Shown piece by piece: positions 28,355 to 36,937 of a DNA stretch of 64,000 bases. Numbering within the stretch: the first letter of the stretch is position 1; each line of letters opens with the position of its first letter. The stretch covers positions 1 through 64,000 of the forward strand of contig NZ_FWYD01000015.1 of the NCBI RefSeq assembly GCF_900176485.1, given 5' to 3'. Origin of the DNA: Primorskyibacter flagellatus. Lineage in GTDB: Bacteria > Pseudomonadota > Alphaproteobacteria > Rhodobacterales > Rhodobacteraceae. Below the pieces are notes generated by a model, which worked only from the letters and a program-made list of their open reading frames with translations, made no database searches and was not told the origin of the DNA. A program made the position numbers and the translations under genes.

Positions 28355-29261
28355 AGACTATGCCGCCCAAGTGGCCCTGCTCGTACGGGTACTTCCATAT
28401 GTGGCGAAGGAGGAGATATTTGCGCTCAAGGGCGGGACGGCCATCAACCTCTTCTATCGCGACCTTCCGCGCCTCTCGGTCGATATCGATCTGACCTATC
28501 TGCCTGTCAAGGACCGCGCCGACAGCCTCGTCGAGATCAACGACGCGATGGACCGGATTACCGCCGCCATCGAAGGCGGCATCGCCGGCGCCAAAGCGCA
28601 GCGAATTGCCGGCGGTGGCGGCGGCGCCACGCGTGCGCTCGCCCGCCTCGGCACAGCCGAAATCAAAATCGAAACCTCCCCCGTTACCCGGGGCGTCGTG
28701 CATGATCCGGAACAACGCGAAGTCTCCGAAGCCGTCGAGGAGGCGTTCGGATATGCGACGATGAACATCGTCTCCTTCGAGGATTTGTTCGGCGGCAAGC
28801 TACATGCGGCCCTAGATCGCCAGCACCCGCGAGACCTCTACGACGTTAAACTGCTCTACGAGAACGAAGGGTTTACCGACGAGTTGTTCCGCACGTTTCT
28901 GATCTACCTCGCGAGTTCACCACGCCCGCCGCACGAACTGCTGAATCCAAACCTGATCGATCTAGATCAGCCCTACGCGCGGGAATTCGAGGGCATGACG
29001 AAGGAAGCAGTCGACCTAACGGAATTGGTCTCAACGCGCGACCGCCTGATCGGTGATATCCAATCCCGCTTGGATGAGGGCGCGAAGAGGTTTCTGAGAA
29101 CCCTGCATGACGGCGATCCAGACTTCGACGCGATCGACCGCCCTCAAGCGGCCGAGCTTCCAGCGGTCCGATGGAAGCTCATCAACGTGAACAAGCTGAA
29201 AGCAGAAAACCCCAAGAAGCATGCCGCCCAAGGGGAAGAGTTGGAGAAGCTCCTCGGCTGA
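28344..29261 (+). CDS. AbiEii-family nucleotidyltransferase toxin
   Basis: About 305 aa. The nucleotidyltransferase motif FALKGGTAINLFYRDLPRLS then VDIDLTYLPV carries the GS/GT and DxD signature, and FGGKLHAALDRQHPRDLYDV is the downstream AbiEii signature. AbiEii-type toxins transfer nucleotides, for tRNA in studied homologues, and cause abortive infection. The ATG at 28344 has AAGGAA upstream; the two GTGs just before it are less likely. Confidence 0.9.
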   Translation: MAREDYAAQVALLVRVLPYVAKEEIFALKGGTAINLFYRDLPRLSVDIDLTYLPVKDRADSLVEINDAMDRITAAIEGGIAGAKAQRIAGGGGGATRALARLGTAEIKIETSPVTRGVVHDPEQREVSEAVEEAFGYATMNIVSFEDLFGGKLHAALDRQHPRDLYDVKLLYENEGFTDELFRTFLIYLASSPRPPHELLNPNLIDLDQPYAREFEGMTKEAVDLTELVSTRDRLIGDIQSRLDEGAKRFLRTLHDGDPDFDAIDRPQAAELPAVRWKLINVNKLKAENPKKHAAQGEELEKLLG

Positions 29262-29274
29262 AGATGGACCAGAG

Positions 29275-30114
29275 ATGACTGATTTCGAGAACGACCCCGA
29301 CTACGAAGAATGCCTTGTGACCTTTTTTGATGTCCTCGGTTTCAGGAACCTCCTGCACACGCGAAGCGGTGCAGAGATCAGGCACTTGCTTTCGATGTTT
29401 CGCAGGGTGTCCGAAGGGGATGCCACGCCGCCCACCCGCTCCGACGAGATGCGGATGATCAGCGAAGTCCATGCAGAGATCGTGTCTGACGCGATCGTAA
29501 GAACCAGAACCATTGAAACTCAGTACCAGGCTGGCCCTTTGGTCTGGGAACTCATCGATCTGCTGCACATCCAGATCGAATGCGTGGCGAACGGCATAAT
29601 GGTGCGCGGCGCGATGACCATCGGCCCTATGCATCTCGGCATCGACTTCAGTGGTCCGGTGTTTGGGCCTGCCCTCGTTCAGGCTTATTTCATGGAAGAA
29701 GGCGAGGTCATCTTCCCGCGCATTGCGATCCATGAAGATGTCATCGAACGCCACCGACAGGACCAAACGCTTTGGCGGGAAGGACATTCCTATGAGGATG
29801 AAGAGCGTCACCTGAACAACCTCCTGCGCCAGGACGAGTCAGGCCTCCACTACATCGACTATCTTCGCGCCAGTCTGAGCGAGCTCGACGGCGAATACGC
29901 CGGCTGGATCGAGTTTCTGGGTAGGCACAAAACGTTGGTGGAGAGCGGTCTCGCCGACAGTCCCAACGCGACGGTGCGGCGCAAATACAGCTGGCTCAAG
30001 AACTACCACAACGCAGTCATCGACGAGAACATAGCAAACCTGGAACCGGGCGCGATGACCGAGGATGGGGACCCTTGGGAAGCTCTGTTCAGAGGGCTCA
30101 GGATCGAAGCCTGA
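29275..30114 (+). CDS. Protein with class III nucleotidyl-cyclase-like fold, third gene of AbiE operon
   Basis: 279 aa. The pattern ECLVTFFDVLGFRNLL (Asp about 19), HAEIVSDAIVRT (Asp about 72), NGIMVRGAMTIGPMHL and FGPALVQAYFMEEGEVIFPR reproduces the core strands and the two metal-binding aspartates of class III cyclases. The family it resembles is uncharacterised. The gene starts 13 bases after the AbiEii stop. No TIR or membrane effector of a Pycsar system is next to it, so cyclase activity is only a proposal. It could equally be a regulatory pseudo-cyclase. Confidence 0.6.
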   Translation: MTDFENDPDYEECLVTFFDVLGFRNLLHTRSGAEIRHLLSMFRRVSEGDATPPTRSDEMRMISEVHAEIVSDAIVRTRTIETQYQAGPLVWELIDLLHIQIECVANGIMVRGAMTIGPMHLGIDFSGPVFGPALVQAYFMEEGEVIFPRIAIHEDVIERHRQDQTLWREGHSYEDEERHLNNLLRQDESGLHYIDYLRASLSELDGEYAGWIEFLGRHKTLVESGLADSPNATVRRKYSWLKNYHNAVIDENIANLEPGAMTEDGDPWEALFRGLRIEA

Positions 30115-30209
30115 GTTCTCTCAACAAGTCACAACTGAGAGCGTCACGAAATGTCCACGACATGCCTCACCGTTTGGCCAATACGGGGATCGCCAGCCCG
30201 CAACCATTC

Positions 30210-30806
30210 CTATGACCCGCCATCCAGACCTGCGTCCTCCAACTGCTCCCGCTCTGGCAGATCCGCGAGAGTCTCCAGATCAAATGCAACAAGGAACTGC
30301 TCGGTCGTCACAAATGTGTATGGCGCACCGCGGCGCGGCGATCGTGGCCCGGTCCCGATCAAGTCGCGCGCATGCAGCCGACCGATCAGGTCGCGGCTGA
30401 TCTCCTTGCCGAAGATGTCCTTGAGCCCGTCGCGCGTGATCGGCTGGTGATAGGCGATGGCGGCCAAGACCGCGACGTCGAATTCACTCAGGTCGAGTAG
30501 CTGATCCTCGACATCCGCGGCGACCCGGATCGCGGGAGCGTAGGCCGCCCGCGTCCGAAACATCCAGCCGCCAGAGACCTGGGCGATCTCGAAGGCCCGC
30601 CCTTCCAGATCGGCGACGAGATCCTCGACCAACAGATCCACCGAGACCCCCTGCCCCACGACGCGGGCGAGGTCTTGGCGCGGGACAGGCGAGGCGGAGG
30701 CAAACAGCACCGCCTCGATCCGGCGCATCCATTCCCGCCAGCGCAGCTCAGGCGGCAGGTCGGCCAACTCACGGTCCAGGTCCGGCTCTGAACGATCCTT
30801 CGCCAT
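30210..30806 (-). CDS. scpB: ScpB-like segregation/condensation protein
   Basis: 198 aa. The tandem winged-helix ScpB pattern is clear: RRIEAVLFASASPVPRQDLA, GWMFRTRAAYAPAIR, LSEFDVAVLAAIAYHQPITR, GAPYTFVTTEQFLVAFDLE. Chromosomal ScpB works with SMC and ScpA; no ScpA or SMC is in this window, so this plasmid copy either joins the host complex or has its own role. It starts 2 bases after the DUF1403 stop. Confidence 0.85.
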   Translation of the reverse strand: MAKDRSEPDLDRELADLPPELRWREWMRRIEAVLFASASPVPRQDLARVVGQGVSVDLLVEDLVADLEGRAFEIAQVSGGWMFRTRAAYAPAIRVAADVEDQLLDLSEFDVAVLAAIAYHQPITRDGLKDIFGKEISRDLIGRLHARDLIGTGPRSPRRGAPYTFVTTEQFLVAFDLETLADLPEREQLEDAGLDGGS

Positions 30807-30808
30807 CG

Positions 30809-31693
30809 CTACACCCCGTAGAGCCGAAACGTGTCTCGCCCTGTCAGCTCGCGCACCGCGCCGAGATCGACCAGTCGGTCGCAAAGCCGCCGCGCGGCGC
30901 GATCCGACAAGGGCAAGGCCAAAGGTGCCACGGCATCGCGGGTGAGGAACATCTCGACAGCGGCATCCGCTCCCTTGGCGCGAAGCTTTGGCGCAACGGC
31001 CTTTAGGTGTGCCGCCCGACGCGCGAGGTCGGCGGAGAGACGCACAGCCTCGACCGCCGATAAGATGAGTGCCCGATGACAGACGAGACGCAAATCGTCG
31101 CCCTGCTTGCGCAGGTCGGCACGTTTCAGACCCGCGGCCAACAACGGCACGAGATGATCCCAACCGAATGTTTGGGCGAGAGCCGCATCCGCGAGGACCA
31201 GCGAAGCTACGTCAGCGCGTGGCGCCTCCGTCAGCACCGCCTCCAGCACCATCGCGGCCCGAGTCACCGGCGCCCCCTTCCCTGCATTGAGCCACATCGC
31301 GATCTTGCCCGACTCGAAGGCCGGCAAGGCTCGATCCAGAGCCTTGGTCGACACCGGCCGCTCCACCGCGCGCCGCCAGGCGAGGCAGGTCTCGCCAGCC
31401 GGTCCCGGCAGATCGCCAGAACGCAACAAATGCACCGCGTCGCGCAGATCCCCTGCTCTCTCCAGGCGCCCCGAAAACGCGACACAGGCCTCCGCTGCGC
31501 GCAGCGCGAGCCGATCCCGCAACAAGGCTTGGGGCACCTCCTCGCGCTCCAGCACAACATGCAGGTGGCTCAGCGCTGCGCCCGACAAAAACGCAACATC
31601 TTCAAGGCTTTCAGCCCGCGCTGAGGTGACCCAGGCGGGCATCCGGGGTAATGTGTCGAGGTCGCTGGTGTGATCGAGCCGAGCATATGTCAT
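30809..31693 (-). CDS. DUF1403 family protein
   Basis: 294 aa, rich in alanine, leucine and arginine and predicted all-helical. Segments PRMPAWVTSARAESLEDVAF and FESGKIAMWLNAGKGAPVTR are as I know them from DUF1403 proteins of alphaproteobacterial plasmids. No catalytic motif is visible. It forms an operon with scpB and is divergent from the tyrosine recombinase, a grouping repeatedly seen on such plasmids. Confidence 0.8.
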   Translation of the reverse strand: MTYARLDHTSDLDTLPRMPAWVTSARAESLEDVAFLSGAALSHLHVVLEREEVPQALLRDRLALRAAEACVAFSGRLERAGDLRDAVHLLRSGDLPGPAGETCLAWRRAVERPVSTKALDRALPAFESGKIAMWLNAGKGAPVTRAAMVLEAVLTEAPRADVASLVLADAALAQTFGWDHLVPLLAAGLKRADLRKQGDDLRLVCHRALILSAVEAVRLSADLARRAAHLKAVAPKLRAKGADAAVEMFLTRDAVAPLALPLSDRAARRLCDRLVDLGAVRELTGRDTFRLYGV

Positions 31694-31769
31694 GCTTGGA
31701 GCCTACGTCATCGCGGCGCTTTTCACCAGAAAATAGCGTTAGAACCGCCGCAGCCTGCAAGATCGCGCT

Positions 31770-31798
31770 ATGTCCAATAAGTTTGCCTTATCGGACAT
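31770..31798. repeat. dif/core-like recombination site beside the integrase
   Basis: ATGTCCAATAAG (31770-31781), spacer TTTGC, CTTATCGGACAT (31787-31798). The arms are inverted with one mismatch in 12. The 12-5-12 layout with ATAA..TTAT next to the spacer resembles XerCD dif and other tyrosine-recombinase core sites. It is about 50 bp upstream of the recombinase start. Confidence 0.6.
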
Positions 31799-31849
31799 CA
31801 AGAGATATGCTAGGACGCAGTTTAATTTCACCACCGGATTCACTGGAAA

Positions 31850-32947
31850 ATGCCCTCAGAGGACGAGAAGTCGACATCATCAAACTCTGGTGCGTTTTGT
31901 ATCGCTCAGAACGGCGACAGCGATCAAGAAAAAAGCGACGACATCTCCCTACCCGCCCACGTCGCGGGATCCGGCAGCCTTGATCGCCTGGTCGACGCCG
32001 CCCGAGATTATGCGCGCGCCGCAGCTTCTGACAATACGCTGAAAGCCTATGCCAAGGATTGGGCGCATTTCGCGCGGTGGTGTCGGATGAAGGGCGCGGA
32101 GCCTCTGCCCCCGTCGCCTGAAATGATCGGGCTTTATCTCGCAGACCTGGCGTCCGGAGCGGGCCCCTCCCCTGCCCTATCGGTCAGTACCATCGAACGT
32201 CGCCTCTCCGGCCTTGCCTGGAACTATGCGCAACGCGGCTTTGTCCTCGATCGTAAGAACCGCCACATCGCAACAGTGCTGGCCGGGATCAAACGCAAAC
32301 ACGCCCGTCCGCCGGTGCAGAAGGAAGCGATCCTGGCCGAGGACATCCTCGCGATGGTCGCCACCCTGCCCTACGACCTGCGCGGGCTCAGGGACCGCGC
32401 CATCCTGCTCCTCGGGTACGCCGGCGGGCTCCGCCGCTCCGAGATCGTCAGCCTGGATGTCGGAAAGGACGACACGCCCGATTCAGGCGGCTGGATCGAG
32501 ATCCTCGACGACGGCGCCGTGCTGACGCTCAACGCCAAGACCGGCTGGCGCGAGGTCGAGATCGGTCTGGGATCGTCTAACTCCAGCTGCCCTGTGCATG
32601 CGCTCGAGCAGTGGTTGCACTTCGCCAGGATCGACTTCGGGCCGGTCTTTGTCGGCACCACTCGGGGTGGAAAGAAGGCCCTGGAGACAAGGCTGAACGA
32701 CAAGCATGTCGCGCGGCTGATCAAGCGAACGGTCCTGGACGCCGGCATCCGATCCGAACTGCCCGAAAAGGAACGCCTGGCACTGTTCTCTGGCCATTCT
32801 CTGCGCGCAGGTCTCGCCAGTTCGGCCGAGGTGGACGAGCGGTATGTGCAGAAGCACCTTGGCCACGCTTCGGCACAGATGACCCGCCGCTACCAACGCC
32901 GCCGCGACCGCTTCCGCGTGAACCTGACGAAAGCCGCTGGATTGTAA
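31850..32947 (+). CDS. Tyrosine-type site-specific recombinase
   Basis: 365 aa. An N-terminal SAM-like core-binding domain (TLKAYAKDWAHFARWC) precedes the catalytic domain. Catalytic residues are Arg in YAGGLRRSEIVSLD, the HxxR box in FSGHSLRAGLASSAE, His in VQKHLGHASAQ and Tyr in MTRRYQRRRDRF. With the dif-like site upstream it may resolve plasmid dimers or move the scpB/DUF1403 segment. Its 3' end abuts the truncated ParB-family gene. Confidence 0.9.
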   Translation: MPSEDEKSTSSNSGAFCIAQNGDSDQEKSDDISLPAHVAGSGSLDRLVDAARDYARAAASDNTLKAYAKDWAHFARWCRMKGAEPLPPSPEMIGLYLADLASGAGPSPALSVSTIERRLSGLAWNYAQRGFVLDRKNRHIATVLAGIKRKHARPPVQKEAILAEDILAMVATLPYDLRGLRDRAILLLGYAGGLRRSEIVSLDVGKDDTPDSGGWIEILDDGAVLTLNAKTGWREVEIGLGSSNSSCPVHALEQWLHFARIDFGPVFVGTTRGGKKALETRLNDKHVARLIKRTVLDAGIRSELPEKERLALFSGHSLRAGLASSAEVDERYVQKHLGHASAQMTRRYQRRRDRFRVNLTKAAGL

Positions 32948-32974
32948 TCTTGCGAACTGTCATCCTGTCATTAA

Positions 32975-34403
32975 TCCTTGGCCGGTCTGAGCTGATGAAG
33001 TCAAGAAGATCTGCATCTTCAGCCTGCTCGGTGTCGGGAACGGGCTCAGGCAAGGGCTTCAACGCACCATCGTCCTCGTCGTCGCGTGCGTTCGCGCCAA
33101 GCGCTTGACCAGCAGAAGTGATTTCCGTACCGTGGCCGATACCATCCGCGTAACTCCCCGTTGAAAGCTCAGCGCCCTGCTGTCGGTTCACAGCTGAAGA
33201 CATCAGCGTATTCCCGAGGCTCATCCTCGGGCCGGACAAAGCCGCGATTAACGACAAGCTCGCCATGCGATAAAGCGTCACAAAAGCCCCTGCCCGCGCG
33301 ATCTCTTCATCGTCGAAGATCAACGGCCGAGTCTCGAGCTTCTCCATCGCAATTTCCAACTCGCCAAGTCGCGCGTCGACTTCCTCGGGGAATTCATCCT
33401 GGCCCTCGTATTCCTCTTCGAGCGCCCGGTATTCGGCAAGAAGCTTGGCATGGGCCGCGCCTTCGTCATCCGTCATCGGTGCCGGGTCTCCGCTCAGCCG
33501 CCGCAAACCGTGGCTGTAGCCATAGGGCAGGTCGAGCGAGACCTCGATCCATTTCCAACCTTCGGTCGCAATGGCTTCGGCTTCAGCCTGAAGCTTCTCG
33601 CTGACCAGACGATCGAACAGGGCGGGGTCTTCCAGCCAGCCGCCGTCATCGCCCTGGAAGAGGTCGTGCAACATGGTGCCGCCAGCAGACTCATAGGCAT
33701 CGATGCCGACAAAGACAGCACGACGATCGGATGCCCGCACCGAGGTTTCCGTCAGCATCCGCCGGATCTGATAGGGCTCCTTGTTCCAGGACGAGCGGAT
33801 CGCCTCCCAGACCTGAACCTGGCGCTCATGATCCGGGTTAACCGTCAAGGCCATCAGCTGCTCCAGCGTCATTTCATCCTCGGCATAAAGCTCGAGCAGG
33901 GCAGGGGCCACGACGGCGAGTTTCAAGCGCTGTTTGATCACCTGCGGCCTGACGAAGAAGGCGGTTGCGATCTCTTCGTCGCCCTGACCCTTCTCCTGCA
34001 GCGCCACGAAGGCGCGGAACTGATCGAGTGGATGCAGGACAGCGCGCTTCATGTTCTCGGCGAGCGAGTCGTCTTCGGCGAGGATCGTGGACTTCGCATC
34101 CCGCACGAAGCAGGGAATGGGCGTCGTCTTGGCCAGGCGCTTCTGCTTCACCAAGAGTGACAGGGCCTGGAAGCGCCTACCGCCAGCGGGTATTTTGAAC
34201 TTGCCTGTCTCGGACCCATCATCCGCCAGAACGGGCCGGACGCACAGGCTTTGCAGCAACCCGCGGCGGGCGATGTCTTCGGCCAGTTCCTCGACCGAGA
34301 TGCCGGCCTTGATGCGCCGGACGTTGGACTGGCTCAGCACGAGCTTGTCGAAGGGAATGTCCCGGAACGGGGACTGGGTGACTTTCTGGGCAGGTTTCGC
34401 CAT
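32975..34403 (-). pseudogene. ParB/Srx-domain plasmid protein, frameshifted and 3'-truncated
   Basis: The first ~370 residues are a good ParB-like protein (LVLSQSNVRRIKAGISVEEL, AGGRRFQALSLLVKQK, DSLAENMKRAVLHPLDQFRA) with the long plasmid-type C-terminal extension. After AGAFVTL (near 33275) the conserved continuation LSHGELVVNRGFVRPEDEPRE lies in another frame. The original frame resumes near 33170. The C-terminal domain present in the homologue at 48302-50473 is missing, and the frame runs into antisense of the recombinase. The start ATG at 34403 follows a good leader. Confidence 0.7.
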
Positions 34404-34514
34404 CAGATCTCCTCCACGACGGGCGCCGGAAGCCACTCTTCCGATCTCACTTCCCGTCACCCTCAAACCAACAACCCTTTCCCTCTCATATTCTGACGCT
34501 CGCGAGGCAGGACT

Positions 34515-34528
34515 TTAACAGCTGTTAA
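34515..34528. repeat. parS: parS-like palindrome 1 downstream of repC
   Basis: TTAACAGCTGTTAA, a perfect 14-bp palindrome. A second copy lies 44 bp away at 34572-34587. RepABC plasmids carry such palindromes as RepB binding sites. Confidence 0.65.
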
Positions 34529-34571
34529 GTCGACAGTCCCGAGGTGGCGGAAAAGTACGCAGTCTCTCAAC

Positions 34572-34587
34572 CTTAACAGCTGTTAAG
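34572..34587. repeat. parS: parS-like palindrome 2, overlapping the repC stop
   Basis: CTTAACAGCTGTTAAG, a perfect 16-bp palindrome that includes the TAA stop of repC (34583-34585). It matches copy 1 over 14 bases. Likely centromere site for RepB. Confidence 0.65.
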
Positions 34588-35806
34588 CTGCAGATCGTCG
34601 CCCAATCAATGCCATGACCATCGGCCCACAGGAGAACTCGCCGGCCGCAGCTTTGGCAGTCAGAGCTCGCAAGTATCCACCAGGCGATCTTATGTCGGCG
34701 AAGCGTTCCAGCATCGCAGCAACGACGATCGACGCTTGCTCCGGACCCATGAACCGCTGTGCTTCTTCCCATGCAGACGCACTGATCCCCATGGCTGGCC
34801 GCACATGGCCCGCCGCATCGAAAAGCTGATGCCAATGCCGGATCTCACCTTGGTAGAAGGTCTTCAGCGAGGGACATGCCGCTATCACTAGGTGAAGCGG
34901 GATCTTTGGCAGATGTCTTGTGTCCTGTTCATCAACGTCAGCCACCGGCTCATTCGTATCCACATCTGGCACACCCGCCGCCGCCCCGCTTTTTTCTAAA
35001 GCCGGCTCAAAATCTATAGATTCTTTATTTGAATTATGATGGTGACGCTCAGATTGGGCATCATTGGTGTTCATTTCTTCTGTTTCAGGGCCATCAATGA
35101 TGTTGCGTGCCTGGTCAAGGAGAGCTTCAAGATCGGCTCGATAGGCCGCGAGGTCCTCAATTGAAAGCTTGCGGCGAAGCGCGCGGGCTGTGAGGGCAGC
35201 CTTGTCGCGAAGCTGATCCCAGAAGCCTAGGCCTGGCTGCATCTCGTCTCCGAACTCGGCGAGGGCCGCGAGATCGCGTCGCATGAGGCTTACGACCTCT
35301 CTCAGGCGCCTGACGCGCTCCTCAGCCTCACGTACGGCCTCTGCGGCCCGTGCTATCTCCTCGGACTGGCAGTAGAGCGGGGAAAGATCGAAGCCAAAGG
35401 CGACGCGGTCTTCGCCGTGCTTGCGGACGTAGCGCTTCCCATTGGGGCTATCGCGCCGCTGGAGCAAGCCAGCCTCGACGAGACGCGCGAGGTGACGACG
35501 CATCGTTGAGCACGGCATGCCATTCAGGCGCTCGCAGATCGCCTTGTTCGAGGGGAAGACGACCATCTCGGCGTTCCCGCCAAGCGCATCGTCCGGAAAG
35601 AAGCTGAGGAGCCCCTGCAAAACAGTCAGATCACGTTCCGAGACCCCAAAGGCCGCTTGCGCCTTGGAGAGCTCGCGCAGGAGTTCCCACTTGTTAACGG
35701 GTCTGGCCGGAACAGATGCCTCGGGTCGCTCGATGACGCGCAAATGAGCGTGCGAAATCGGCCGCATAAACGGCGAAATTGGTGTGTACTCCATGAAAAT
35801 GTTCAC
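34583..35806 (-). CDS. repC: RepC replication initiator of repABC
   Basis: 407 aa. The N-terminal winged-helix region contains SHAHLRVIERP, VNKWELLRELSKAQAAFGVS, LTVLQGLLSFFPDD, VFPSNKAICERLNGMPCSTM and RHLARLVEAGLLQRRDSPNG, all RepC hallmarks. The C-terminal ~80 residues (IHLV-like start, SAWEEAQRFMGPEQASIVVA, RSPGGYLRALTAKAAAGEFS) form the second RepC domain. RepC is the initiator; the origin normally lies inside this gene. Expression is limited by the antisense RNA between repB and repC. Start 35806 or the in-frame ATG at 35794. Confidence 0.95.
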   Translation of the reverse strand: MNIFMEYTPISPFMRPISHAHLRVIERPEASVPARPVNKWELLRELSKAQAAFGVSERDLTVLQGLLSFFPDDALGGNAEMVVFPSNKAICERLNGMPCSTMRRHLARLVEAGLLQRRDSPNGKRYVRKHGEDRVAFGFDLSPLYCQSEEIARAAEAVREAEERVRRLREVVSLMRRDLAALAEFGDEMQPGLGFWDQLRDKAALTARALRRKLSIEDLAAYRADLEALLDQARNIIDGPETEEMNTNDAQSERHHHNSNKESIDFEPALEKSGAAAGVPDVDTNEPVADVDEQDTRHLPKIPLHLVIAACPSLKTFYQGEIRHWHQLFDAAGHVRPAMGISASAWEEAQRFMGPEQASIVVAAMLERFADIRSPGGYLRALTAKAAAGEFSCGPMVMALIGRRSAA

Positions 35807-35844
35807 GAAGACAAAAATTCTAGGGCCCGCGAATCGCTTTGCGC

Positions 35845-35873
35845 TTGCGGGGTAGGGGCCAGAACGCTACATT
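35845..35873 (+). promoter_or_regulatory. Promoter of the repABC antisense RNA
   Basis: -35 TTGCGG (35845-35850), a 17-bp spacer, -10 TACATT (35868-35873), on the strand opposite to repBC. Initiation is expected near 35880. Confidence 0.6.
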
Positions 35874-35879
35874 CAGAAG

Positions 35880-35970
35880 TGCGAAAACTGAGATTTTGTA
35901 GCGGGCTGATCCCGGTGCGAAACCTTACAAAGGTCTCGTGAAGCTAGCTTCTCGGGGCCTTTTTCTTTTT
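35880..35970 (+). ncRNA. ctRNA, antisense RNA controlling repC
   Basis: About 90 nt between repB and repC on the opposite strand, from the promoter at 35845-35873 to a strong intrinsic terminator. Position and design match the counter-transcribed RNAs that set copy number and incompatibility of repABC replicons by blocking repC translation. The exact 5' end is an estimate. Confidence 0.65.
35931..35970 (+). terminator. Intrinsic terminator of the ctRNA
   Basis: AGGTCTCGTGAAGC (35931-35944) pairs with GCTTCTCGGGGCCT (35947-35960) at 13 of 14 positions, counting G-U. It is followed by TTTTCTTTTT (35961-35970). Confidence 0.8.
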
Positions 35971-36007
35971 GCCTGTATCGTGCCTCCTTCTTGTTGGTTG
36001 CTCTTCC

Positions 36008-36937
36008 TCAGTCTTCTGAACGCTTCCAGCGCTCATGAAGCTCGGTAATCAGCTTTGGGGCATTGCCCTCCAACCAGCTGATAAAATCAGGTTCATCCGT
36101 AGTCAGATCGAGTTTAAGCTGCTTGCCTTGGCGGCTGGTCTTGACCGTCGCAGCTCCGACACCGGGGATCGCCAAAGCAGGCACGCCTTTTCTAGACGGG
36201 CTTGCTTTCTTCTCTGCGCTCTTCGCGGCTGCCAGAACTGCGAGAAACGCACGCTCAGAAACCTCATCGACCGAGCCGGAACTTTCGGACTTGGCTGCAT
36301 GAGCTACGGCTTGCAGTTGGTCTCGATCACCGTCGTAGGCACCCAAAGCCTTTTTGAGCTCTTCCCATCTCGGGCGACCAATCCCGGGAGCCGCACCAAT
36401 TGCCTGGATGAGTTCCTCGCCGACCGTCCGAACGACACTCAAGAGTTGTGAAACCCCGGCTTCGTGGAGGTTAAGGACTTCGGCGACACCTCGATTGGTG
36501 CGCTCAGCCCCTTCCAAATGATCACCGTCCAGAAGTGCCGTCGCAACGAGCGCACGCTCAATAAAGCTCAGATCACGACGCTCTTGGTTCTCGAGAAGCT
36601 GATCTCGAAGCGCTTGATCACCCTCAACCTCTGTGACGATGGCTCGAACTTTGATACCGAGTTCGCGACATGCTTCCAAGCGTCTGCGGCCATAGATCAG
36701 GTTGTAGCGATCGCCTTCCAGTGGGCGCACCAAGACGGGCACACGCTGACCGTTCTTGGAAATAGAGTTCTTCAGGCCCTCAACTTCAATCTGAAGCCTG
36801 TCATCCAACCGTCCTTCGGTAAGGATCTGCGCCGGATCGATCTCAAATACACCGCCACGCAGTCGGCGCCCTTCAAGAGCGTCAGGAGCGTTGCGAAGGG
36901 TCTGCAGCGGCAGGCCAAGTTTAGGCTTTCTTGCCAT
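36008..36937 (-). CDS. repB: RepB partition protein of repABC (ParB family)
   Basis: About 309 aa from the ATG at 36937, which overlaps the repA end by 17 bases. ParB motifs are SKNGQRVPVLVRPLEGDRYN then LIYGRRRLEACRELG, and LLENQERRDLSFIERALVA; the HTH is in NRGVAEVLNLHEAGVSQLLS. It binds parS (candidates at 34515-34528 and 34572-34587) and acts with RepA to segregate the plasmid. Confidence 0.93.
   Translation of the reverse strand: MARKPKLGLPLQTLRNAPDALEGRRLRGGVFEIDPAQILTEGRLDDRLQIEVEGLKNSISKNGQRVPVLVRPLEGDRYNLIYGRRRLEACRELGIKVRAIVTEVEGDQALRDQLLENQERRDLSFIERALVATALLDGDHLEGAERTNRGVAEVLNLHEAGVSQLLSVVRTVGEELIQAIGAAPGIGRPRWEELKKALGAYDGDRDQLQAVAHAAKSESSGSVDEVSERAFLAVLAAAKSAEKKASPSRKGVPALAIPGVGAATVKTSRQGKQLKLDLTTDEPDFISWLEGNAPKLITELHERWKRSED

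Noticed and set aside
29275-30114. Complete Pycsar system
   Set aside because: A Pycsar locus needs an effector with a cNMP-sensing domain next to the cyclase; neither AbiE nor the next genes supply it.
30807-31163. N-terminal extension of ScpB
   Set aside because: The extended region is in the DUF1403 gene in another frame and has no ScpB similarity; the ATG at 30806 gives the family length.
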